Of a DNA stretch of 55,096 bases, positions 31,657 through 40,060 are shown piece by piece. The DNA is from Acidobacteriota bacterium (GTDB lineage: Bacteria > Acidobacteriota > Blastocatellia > Pyrinomonadales > Pyrinomonadaceae): assembly GCA_023436495.1 (NCBI GenBank), contig JAEZIT010000122.1, forward strand, positions 1 to 55,096. Direction: 5' to 3'. The notes under the pieces are model-generated. The model saw only the letters and a list, made by a program, of their open reading frames with translations, made no database searches and had not been told where the DNA came from. Within the stretch, counting starts at the first letter, position 1. Each line of letters opens with the position of its first letter. A program made the translations under genes and the position numbers.

Positions 31657-34600
31657 ATGCGATTCGGACTCTTCCCTGCGGTCGTGGTGTGCCTGGCCTG
31701 CGCTTTTTCAGTCTTTGGCCAGACGGTGAACGAAGCGGAATCTAAAGTGATGCTGGGCGGCGAGACTGCCGAAGTTTCGCTGGCCATCGACAATCCCGGC
31801 GGTAGGAAGACGACTGCGGTGACCGTCGAGATCATTGACGCCAACGACGTAATTCGCGCGAGTGCGCAACGCTCTGTCGAACTGAAACGCGGCCGCGGGC
31901 ACTATCCGGTGTCGATCGCGGTTGGTTCACTGCTGCAGGACGCCGAAGGAGACCTCGCCTGGTACAGGTTCCGATATCGTGTGGGCGAGACGTCAGGGAT
32001 TGTTTCGATGTCCGAACTGTTGAAAGACATTTTCGAGATCCGTGTTGTCGCTGCCGATAACCTGCTGTCCGGCATGACATACCGCGTCCGTGTCCGGGTA
32101 GCGAACCCGTTCAATGACTCGCCGGTTTCAGGTGTTGCGGTCGAAACTATTTTGAGCCTTGAATTGAAAGACAATGATGACGGCCTAACGGTTAAAGCAG
32201 CGGGGATTACCGATCGCGACGGATTCGCGGTCATGGACATTCCCATACCTGTTGACCTTAAATTCGATGGCGACGGCGAGATCAAAATAAAAGGCACCAA
32301 GAACGGCATCTTGCGCGAGGCCAATGAAGAGTTGACGGTAGCCACGGGCGATGTCCAGGCCCTGCTGATGACCGATAAACAGCTCTATCAACCGGAACAG
32401 GCGCTAAATGTACGTGCGATCATCTTGAAGGGTGCCGAAGGGAAGACGATACTGCCGGGAACCGAGGTCGAATTTCGTATCGAGGATGAAGACGATACCG
32501 TCCTTTATCGCGAACGTGTAACAACATCCGGTTTTGGTGTAGCGGCGATCAGGTGGGCGATCCCCTCAGCAGCTAAACTCGGTACATACAGCATTCGCGT
32601 CCGGGCTGACGGCGAACAGATAGGCTATCAGTCTGTCAGGATATCGCGATATGATCTGCCGAATTTTACCGTTAATGTTACGCCCGACAAGAAATATTAT
32701 GTTGCCGGCGAGAACGCTGCGGAAGTTGAAGTGCGCGGCGATTACCTGTTCGGAAAGCCGGTGACGAAGGGCAAAGTACGGGTCGTGCGCGTGAATGACC
32801 GAAAATGGGATTGGAAAGAGCAGAAATACAACATCGAAGAAGGCGAGGCACACGAAGGCGAAACGGATGCGGAGGGGAAATTTGCCGCGAAGTTCGACCT
32901 GCGCGACGATTTCAAAGAACTCGGGGAAGATGATTGGGACAAATTCAAGGACCTACATCTCACAGCATATTTCACCGATCTTTCCACCAATCGTACCGAG
33001 CAGCGCCGCTTTGATATCCGCATAACCAAGGAACCGATCCATGTTTATTTCATTGGCAACGTTTCCGACCGCCATCCGAAATTACCGGTGCGCGGCTATG
33101 TCTCGACATACTACGCGGACGGAACACCAGCCTCCTGCAGCGTAACCGTCCGCGGCAGCGAAGAGGACGAAGATAAATATCGAACGCTCCAGCGCGTCAG
33201 GACAAATTCATACGGAGCCGGACGTGTCGAGTTTCGCCGCCCGGAGTTTGAGGATGAAAATTCAGACCTCGAACTGCTTATTACTGCACAGGATACCAAC
33301 GGCAAAAAGGGCACGATCACGCGCGATATAGACTTTGACGAAGACGATGCGCTGCTGATAACAACTAACAAAACCATATATAAGCCGAACGAACCTCTGC
33401 TAGTGCAGATCGAATCTTCCCGAAATTCCGGCTTGGTTTATGTGGATATTGTTCGCGGATGGTCGGTCGTCGATTCTTATTTCGTCGATCTGCGGAACGG
33501 CAGGGCAGAACTCCGCGTTCCGCATAAACCGATCTTTCAGGGCGAATTGAGCGTCGCGGCATCGATGCAGGACGAGGACGATGAGGACGAATTGATCCGT
33601 ACTTCGCGCGGCGTCATTTTTCCTGCACACGGCGGCCTTCAGGTCGCCGCCTCGTTCGATAAAGCCGTTTACAAGCCGGCAGAAGAGGCCCGGCTCAAAT
33701 TCAGCGTGCTTGATCGGAGCGGAACGGGAGCTGAAAGCGCTTTGGGATTTTCGATCTTCGATCTGGCGGTTGAAGAGCGCGTGCGGACCGACACTGAATT
33801 CGGGAGCCGGTTCGGCGGAATCGCTGGCTGGCTGGGGTACGGCGAGTCGTTCGCCGGCGTGAACATCAAGGACATAAATGAACTGGACCTTTCGAAACCG
33901 ATATCGAACGAAATGCAGCTTGTCGCCGAGTTGATGCTTTACGACAGTTATTATTATCCAAACTTTTTCCGCAGCCGCAGTTATTATACGGACGCGAAAG
34001 GCGTGTATTCCGAATATTTCAGGAAGCAGCTCGCCCCGGTCGAAAAGGCACTTACCGAAGTATTCAGTACGCAAAATTATCGATACGCCACAGACGAGGC
34101 GACGCTGCAGACTATACTCGATGAAAAGGAGATCGGCCTCTCGACGCTGCGCGATCCCTGGGGAAATCAGTACAAGGCCGAGTTTGCGACGGAAAAGTCA
34201 ATGGACGTCGTGCGGTTCCGGACAGCAGGCGCGGATAAGAAATTCGGAACAGAGGACGATTTCACGGCATCCTCGACCAACTTTGACTATTTTCTCCCAA
34301 CAGGAATTGCGATCCGAAACGCGTTATTGATCCATCACGCACGTACCGGAAAATTTATTCGCGATGAACGGACGCTGCTGAAGGAATTGGGTGTGGAGAG
34401 CCTTACCGACCGCTTCGGCAGGCCATACCAGATCTTGTTCGAGGTTGACGGCAGAAATTACGTGACGCGTGTCAGAAGCTTGGGGCAGGACGGAAAGGAA
34501 AGTAAATATTACTGGGCGGGCGATGATTTCGACGTATTCACAGACCGTACGGACTATTTTCAGTTCATCGACGCGGATATATCGAAGGCAATGAACGTCT

Positions 34601-37600
34601 CAAAAGCGAAACCCATGAATGAGACTGAGTTTGCGGAACTTCTCGCCGATAACGGATTGGAGCCTGCGGAGATACGCGACGGCTACGGTAATCGAGTGTA
34701 TCTGACGAAACAGGAATTCTCGCGATATTCGAACCGGACGGAGATCGCCAATGTCGGGAAATTTGGCGAGACGGGCACGAGATCGCAGACGATCGTAACG
34801 CCCGTAACGCAGCGGGTCATACAATTTACTATTCGAAGCCGTGGGGCCGATGGACGGCAGGGTACACGTGATGACTTCGATCTGTCGAAATATCTGCGCG
34901 TGCTGTCCGAACAGGACAAGAACGACGAAAAGCCGAAAGCCGTAGTTGAAAAACTAACATACGCGGGTTCGACCGGTGCGATCCGCGGCGTGGTGACCGA
35001 TGCAGCCGGTGCCGTTATTCCCGACGCATCTGTGACCGCCACGAACGAGACCTCAGCAGCGGCGCGGTCAGCGTCAACGAACGAGCACGGCGAATTTCTG
35101 GTCGCAAATCTTGCGCCCGGAAGTTATTCGGTCAGGGCGGCGGCCAATGGATTCGTTCATACGCTCCGAACCGGCGTGCCGGTAAATTCGGGCAGTACGA
35201 CGCGCATTGACGTTATGCTGGAGGTAGGAGCAGCGTCGGCGACGGTAGAAGTTACAGCCGCCGGAGAGGTTACAGTCGATTCGTCTAGTTCGATGATTTC
35301 ATCGACGGTCTCCAGACAGGCTATCGAAGAACTCCCGAAGGGCGTGAATTTTTCGTCGTTGCTGAAGATCGTGCCTGGTGTGCGGCCTGAAGCCTTGGCC
35401 AGTGGGTTTTCGATAGACGGCGCGAACGGGTCCGAACAGGTTTTCGTCATTGAAGGCAAGGAATTTGTGAAGGATCAGAAAGGTAACCTTGTTCCATACA
35501 TTCCGAAATCCACGCCGAGGCTTCGCGAATATTTTCCGGAAACATTGCTATGGAATCCCGAGGTCGTAACCGATAAGAACGGCGCGGCAGAGATCCGCTT
35601 TCGGATGGCGGACAATATCACGACTTGGAAACTCTTCACGATCGCCTCGACCAAGGACGGGAAGATCGGCGTCGCCGAGCAGACAGTACAGGCATTTCAA
35701 TCATTCTTCGTAGATCTCGATCCGCCGAAATTCCTTACCGAGGGAGACGAAATCTATCTGCCGACGCAAGTCAGAAATTATACGGATGCTGAGCAAAAGG
35801 TAAATGTTTCGATGGCCCCGGCGGATTGGTTCAGTTTTCTTGGCAGCGAACGTCAGAATCTAAACGTTCCTGCAGGCGATTCGAAAAATGCAGTCTTTGG
35901 GTTTAAGGCCACGAGATCGATCAAAGACGGAAGACAGCGCGTGACGGCGGTGGCGCCAAGCGAGTCCGATGCGATAGAAAAACCCGTGACGGTACGTCCA
36001 AACGGACACGAAGTCGTAAAGACAACTTCGAAGATCTTTCGGGGGAATACAGAATTGGACGTGGCGTTTCCCGCCGGCTCGCTGCCGGGAACACAGAATG
36101 CCGAACTTAAGATCTATCCGAATCTCTTCTCCCACGTCGCCGAATCAGTCGAAGGGTTGCTGCAGCGGCCCTACGGCTGCGGCGAGCAGACGGTTTCGTC
36201 AACATATCCGAACCTGATGATCCTCAAATTCAGTCAAGAGGATTCTGCAATGCGGCGAAAGGCTCAGCGGTACCTGCAGAAGGGTTATGAGCGTCTGACA
36301 GGATATCAGGCCGCGAACGGGGGATTTACATACTGGGGAGGAAAGGACACGCCAGACATCGCCCTGACGGCATATGCATTGCGATTCTTGGCGGACGCCG
36401 CTCCTTACATCGTGGTCGATCCGGAAATTGCGGGTCGTGCCGAAGCGTGGCTCGTCACACAGCAGCTGCCTGATGGAAGCTGGGTAAAGCAGGGGCGATA
36501 TGCGGTCGACCGCGATCAATCGCTGATGCTGACGACTTATATTGTGCGGTCGATCGCGATGCGGCATGCGATGCAGGGAAGCACGGTTTCGCCCGCGGCG
36601 CAGGCGGCGATGGAAAAGGCGTTCACGTATTTGCGCGCAAGGAATGCGGAGATCGATGACCCATATTCGCTGGCATTGCTGGGCTTGGCGATGATGGATG
36701 GCGGCGACCGAGTGTCGGCGCAGGCTATCGCCTCTCGGCTGGAGAAGATCGCGATCGGAGAGGGGAGCGAGGCTTACTGGAAACTGGAGACGAACACACC
36801 GTTTTACGGTTGGGGTACAGCCGGGAGGATCGAAACTACGGCGCTTGCCGTACAGCTTTTATTGAAGGTTGACAAGGACAGCGATGCCGCGTCCAGGGGT
36901 ATTGCGTTTCTACTGAAAAACAAGGACCGCTACGGAGTATGGTATTCGACTCAGACGACCATAAATGTTCTCGATGCATTTGTTGCCGCGATAGCCGGCG
37001 AGGAGATACACAAGCCGCGCCAGATCCGAGTGACGATCAACGGCGGGATCGCACGCTTGTTCGAGATCGATGCCGACCGGATCGAACCACTTGCGATCGA
37101 ATTGCCAGAGATGACGGCCGGTGAGAACAGGATCGGAATAACCGACCCATCCGGCACGTCGATAATGGCACAAACGGTTGCTACACATTACGTCGATTGG
37201 AAGGACGCGGACGTTTCCGGCGGGGCCGTAAACAGTTCGCGTGCACTCCGGCTGGACTATTCCTGCGACCGAACTGAAGCAGCGATAATGCAGGAGATAT
37301 CGTGTTCAATGGAAGCCGAACGCGTCGGATTTCAGGGGTACGGTATGCTGCTGGCGGAGATCGGGATTCCTCCGGGGGCGGACGTCAGCCGCGAATCGCT
37401 GGAAAATGCGATGCAGGCGGACTGGAGCTTTACACGATACGACGTTCTGCCTGACAGGGTTGTCATTTATATGTGGGCTCGTGCGGGCGGGACCAAGGTC
37501 AATTTCAGGTTCAAGCAGCGGTATGGGATCGACGCGTTGACGCCTGCGTCCGTCGTCTATGATTACTACAATCCGGAAGCACAGGCATTAATGGGGCCGC

Positions 37601-37620
37601 TGCACTTCCGGATAAAGTAA
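31657..37620 (+). CDS. Alpha-2-macroglobulin with pseudopilin-like repeats and TonB-plug-type insertion
   Basis: The 1987-aa exported protein (signal FPAVVVCLACAFSVFG) has macroglobulin domains over about 20-750, including DKQLYQPEQALNVRAI and NKTIYKPNEPLLVQI. The alpha-2-macroglobulin core domain is at 1300-1400 (YFPETLLWNPEVVTDKNG) and the thioester domain has PYGCGEQTVSS (Cys1508, Gln1511), intact. A receptor-binding-like end follows. Such proteins trap attacking proteases by a bait region and a reactive thioester. Between MG and core domains are three repeats with D-x-[WFY]-G-[NR] and S/T-x-G-[AQ]-D-[GK] signatures (near 832, 918 and 1008), resembling GspG C-termini. A CarboxypepD_reg domain (1106-1190) and a TonB-plug-like part (1200-1270, PKGVNFSSLLKIVPGVRP) follow. 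The insertion sits where the bait is expected. The gene abuts the convergent slt gene (4 bp). Confidence 0.9.
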   Translation: MRFGLFPAVVVCLACAFSVFGQTVNEAESKVMLGGETAEVSLAIDNPGGRKTTAVTVEIIDANDVIRASAQRSVELKRGRGHYPVSIAVGSLLQDAEGDLAWYRFRYRVGETSGIVSMSELLKDIFEIRVVAADNLLSGMTYRVRVRVANPFNDSPVSGVAVETILSLELKDNDDGLTVKAAGITDRDGFAVMDIPIPVDLKFDGDGEIKIKGTKNGILREANEELTVATGDVQALLMTDKQLYQPEQALNVRAIILKGAEGKTILPGTEVEFRIEDEDDTVLYRERVTTSGFGVAAIRWAIPSAAKLGTYSIRVRADGEQIGYQSVRISRYDLPNFTVNVTPDKKYYVAGENAAEVEVRGDYLFGKPVTKGKVRVVRVNDRKWDWKEQKYNIEEGEAHEGETDAEGKFAAKFDLRDDFKELGEDDWDKFKDLHLTAYFTDLSTNRTEQRRFDIRITKEPIHVYFIGNVSDRHPKLPVRGYVSTYYADGTPASCSVTVRGSEEDEDKYRTLQRVRTNSYGAGRVEFRRPEFEDENSDLELLITAQDTNGKKGTITRDIDFDEDDALLITTNKTIYKPNEPLLVQIESSRNSGLVYVDIVRGWSVVDSYFVDLRNGRAELRVPHKPIFQGELSVAASMQDEDDEDELIRTSRGVIFPAHGGLQVAASFDKAVYKPAEEARLKFSVLDRSGTGAESALGFSIFDLAVEERVRTDTEFGSRFGGIAGWLGYGESFAGVNIKDINELDLSKPISNEMQLVAELMLYDSYYYPNFFRSRSYYTDAKGVYSEYFRKQLAPVEKALTEVFSTQNYRYATDEATLQTILDEKEIGLSTLRDPWGNQYKAEFATEKSMDVVRFRTAGADKKFGTEDDFTASSTNFDYFLPTGIAIRNALLIHHARTGKFIRDERTLLKELGVESLTDRFGRPYQILFEVDGRNYVTRVRSLGQDGKESKYYWAGDDFDVFTDRTDYFQFIDADISKAMNVSKAKPMNETEFAELLADNGLEPAEIRDGYGNRVYLTKQEFSRYSNRTEIANVGKFGETGTRSQTIVTPVTQRVIQFTIRSRGADGRQGTRDDFDLSKYLRVLSEQDKNDEKPKAVVEKLTYAGSTGAIRGVVTDAAGAVIPDASVTATNETSAAARSASTNEHGEFLVANLAPGSYSVRAAANGFVHTLRTGVPVNSGSTTRIDVMLEVGAASATVEVTAAGEVTVDSSSSMISSTVSRQAIEELPKGVNFSSLLKIVPGVRPEALASGFSIDGANGSEQVFVIEGKEFVKDQKGNLVPYIPKSTPRLREYFPETLLWNPEVVTDKNGAAEIRFRMADNITTWKLFTIASTKDGKIGVAEQTVQAFQSFFVDLDPPKFLTEGDEIYLPTQVRNYTDAEQKVNVSMAPADWFSFLGSERQNLNVPAGDSKNAVFGFKATRSIKDGRQRVTAVAPSESDAIEKPVTVRPNGHEVVKTTSKIFRGNTELDVAFPAGSLPGTQNAELKIYPNLFSHVAESVEGLLQRPYGCGEQTVSSTYPNLMILKFSQEDSAMRRKAQRYLQKGYERLTGYQAANGGFTYWGGKDTPDIALTAYALRFLADAAPYIVVDPEIAGRAEAWLVTQQLPDGSWVKQGRYAVDRDQSLMLTTYIVRSIAMRHAMQGSTVSPAAQAAMEKAFTYLRARNAEIDDPYSLALLGLAMMDGGDRVSAQAIASRLEKIAIGEGSEAYWKLETNTPFYGWGTAGRIETTALAVQLLLKVDKDSDAASRGIAFLLKNKDRYGVWYSTQTTINVLDAFVAAIAGEEIHKPRQIRVTINGGIARLFEIDADRIEPLAIELPEMTAGENRIGITDPSGTSIMAQTVATHYVDWKDADVSGGAVNSSRALRLDYSCDRTEAAIMQEISCSMEAERVGFQGYGMLLAEIGIPPGADVSRESLENAMQADWSFTRYDVLPDRVVIYMWARAGGTKVNFRFKQRYGIDALTPASVVYDYYNPEAQALMGPLHFRIK

Positions 37621-37624
37621 CCAC

Positions 37625-39922
37625 TCATTCGCCAGTGTTGACCACAAGATCGGGAAATTCGGCCGCGAGTTGTTCGCGGGGTTTCGAATTGATCTCGGCC
37701 CGCAGCGGCCGTGAGCCAACATTCGGCTTGAAGTTGCCGTTGTCGTCGTAAAGCCTCCGATACTGGGCGGAGTTTCGGATCACGCCCTGTACATAGCCGC
37801 GCGTTTCGCGAAACGGGATCGCCTCGACGAATTCGTCCATCTCGTACGGCAGCGAGGCCCGCCAGCCGGGAATCCGGCCAGGCCCTGCGTTATAAGCGGC
37901 GGCGACGTATTCGATGCGGCCGAATTTATCGAACTGTTCGCGAAGATAGCCAGTGCCGAGTTCGATGTTTACGGCGGGCTGGAATAAGGTTTCGCCCGTG
38001 ATCGACGTTGTCGCGGACCCGAATTTTCGAGCGACCGTCCGGGCCGTCGGGATTAGGAGCTGCATCAGGCCGTATGCGTTCGCATGCGAGCGGGCACGCG
38101 GGTTGAACACCGATTCCTGGCGGATCAGCCCGGCGACCTGATATTGATCGAGCGAACGCTGTTTCGCCCAGAATTTTATGTCGTTCCAATTGGTCAGCGG
38201 ATAAAAGATGTCCCATTCCTGCTTGCCCATTTCCTCAGGAAACATCTGCGAATAATCGGGGTAACTTTTTGCCAGCGACAGCAGGGCGTTAACGTTGTCG
38301 CCTTTTAAGCGATAATACTGTGCCAATTCGAGATTGACCTTGGGGCTTTCGGGCGCCGTCTTTCGGGCTTCCTGAAGTTCATCGATCGCCCAATCGAACA
38401 GGCCGACCGTGCTGAGGTCTTCGGACTTTCGCGTACGAAGCAGTTCCTTTTCCGTTGCGGTTTCCGGCGCGACAGTTACGGTCTTAAGATTCGCGGCGGC
38501 CCTTTCAACAATGGAACCTGCCGGCAGCGGGCCGCATTTTCCTGCCTTTTTCATCGCGTCGAGCCGCTGCTCGGCAAGATATCCGTACCAATTAGCGCTG
38601 TAGCGGTAAAGGACGGCATCGTAAAGCGCGCAGGCTTCGGCGTTTTTCCCCGCCCGCTCGGAATCGCGTGCGGCCCAGTAACCGGCCTTGCCGCGATTGG
38701 TCGTGTCTTTATCTACATATCGCGCCAGGTGTTCCGTGAGCATCTGCGAGCTAAGGGCGAAATTACCGTCTTCGTGCTGCATCCATGCAAGTTCGAACTG
38801 TGCTTGTGCGACATCGATCGCCGTGGGATAAGCCGTGACGGCCGTACGGAGAAAGTAGGCTTCTTCGGGCCGATTCTTGGCGTCGCGTGCGGCATATCCC
38901 GTGTCGATCATGGCCTTCGGCGTCCAATCGCTTTTCGGATATTTTTGCCGCATTTCATCGATCGTCCGTCGGGCATCGGGCCAGAGCCTTGAGCGGGCGT
39001 AACCGAGAGCGAGGTGATAGTACGCCTCTTCGCGTTCGGCAGCCGAAACCGGCAACGAATCAAGTGCGCTTCTTGCTTCCGGCATGCGTTTTAGGTTCGA
39101 TGTGACGATCACACGCCGCAACCGTGTCTGCGGCGTGATCGAAGCCGGAAATCCATTGTAAAGCTGCAGGTACGCTTCGTGTGCGGCCGCCCATTGCTTA
39201 CTGTTGAACAATGTTTCCGCTCGGGTTTCGATCTCATCGGCGGTCTGGGGCGCGAGCGGCTGTGCAAGCGATGTCAGCTTTGTCTCGGCTTCCTTCGCCG
39301 CATCGGTTCCCGCACCGTAAAAATATACTCGCCGGTAGAATTTGACGGCGTTTGTCTGATCGGACTGAGATTCATAGGCCTTCGCAGTTGCAAGGAGAGC
39401 TCCAGGTTCATTCCGCGTGTTTAGCGTCTCCAGAAAGGCGGGTACTTTTGCAGCTTGTCCAGATCTAATTGCGGAATCAGCCCACAGCAGACTTATCTCG
39501 GTGCGGTGCAGCGAATTTGGAAAATCTCCCAAGAGCTTTTCGGCAACGGCCATCGCTTCGGCATGGTTTCCGACGCTTTGCAGTGATCGTGCACGAAGCC
39601 ATTCCGCATAATCGCCGACATTCGTCTTTTCGCGGAAGATATTCGAGTTCAGAATCGATGCCGCGCCCGCGAAATCCTTATTCTCGAATTTGATCCGCGC
39701 CCGCAGAAGTCGGGCGAGAGCACCGGTCTTTGTCGACGAGAATTTCGACTCGATTCCCGCGACGACCGTTTCCGGAGGAAGCTTTCCTTCGCGGGTCATT
39801 TGCCGTAAAGACGCAAGAGCCTGCTGCTCGGTCTGCGCGGAACACGCGATGGTAAATACCGCGGCCAGGAATAAGAATGCTAGTAATTGGTTCGGTACAC
39901 TGCCGATCTTTCGAGAGGACAT
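37625..39922 (-). CDS. Slt70-like lytic murein transglycosylase
   Basis: The product is 765 aa from ATG 39922 (GTG at 39925 is an alternative). An N-terminal hydrophobic signal ending VFTIACSAQ may act as a lipoprotein signal. A long TPR-like helical superhelix follows (about 30-560). The C-terminal goose-type lysozyme domain has the catalytic Glu in RQESVFNPRA, NAYGLMQLLIPTA, and AAYNAGPGRIPGW. It cleaves the glycan strand of murein to 1,6-anhydro products in the periplasm. TPR superhelix plus catalytic domain is the Slt70 layout. It converges on the alpha-2-macroglobulin gene and diverges from the VWFA pair. Confidence 0.93.
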   Translation of the reverse strand: MSSRKIGSVPNQLLAFLFLAAVFTIACSAQTEQQALASLRQMTREGKLPPETVVAGIESKFSSTKTGALARLLRARIKFENKDFAGAASILNSNIFREKTNVGDYAEWLRARSLQSVGNHAEAMAVAEKLLGDFPNSLHRTEISLLWADSAIRSGQAAKVPAFLETLNTRNEPGALLATAKAYESQSDQTNAVKFYRRVYFYGAGTDAAKEAETKLTSLAQPLAPQTADEIETRAETLFNSKQWAAAHEAYLQLYNGFPASITPQTRLRRVIVTSNLKRMPEARSALDSLPVSAAEREEAYYHLALGYARSRLWPDARRTIDEMRQKYPKSDWTPKAMIDTGYAARDAKNRPEEAYFLRTAVTAYPTAIDVAQAQFELAWMQHEDGNFALSSQMLTEHLARYVDKDTTNRGKAGYWAARDSERAGKNAEACALYDAVLYRYSANWYGYLAEQRLDAMKKAGKCGPLPAGSIVERAAANLKTVTVAPETATEKELLRTRKSEDLSTVGLFDWAIDELQEARKTAPESPKVNLELAQYYRLKGDNVNALLSLAKSYPDYSQMFPEEMGKQEWDIFYPLTNWNDIKFWAKQRSLDQYQVAGLIRQESVFNPRARSHANAYGLMQLLIPTARTVARKFGSATTSITGETLFQPAVNIELGTGYLREQFDKFGRIEYVAAAYNAGPGRIPGWRASLPYEMDEFVEAIPFRETRGYVQGVIRNSAQYRRLYDDNGNFKPNVGSRPLRAEINSKPREQLAAEFPDLVVNTGE

Positions 39923-39994
39923 CACTGTTTATGCTCCAAGGGTTTGATGTAAAATTCCGGCAAGGTTCTGTCTTCGATACACGGCACAAAAAAC

Positions 39995-40023
39995 TTTCCA
40001 AACCGGGCAATATACACTATTAT
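39995..40023 (+). promoter_or_regulatory. Putative promoter of first VWFA gene of the pair
   Basis: TTTCCA (39995-40000), 17 bp, TATTAT (40018-40023); transcription would begin near 40030. CCCGGAGAA before ATG 40061 supplies a ribosome site. Confidence 0.45.
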
Positions 40024-40060
40024 ACCAAAGACAATTTCCTATATCCCGGAGAACCGATAA

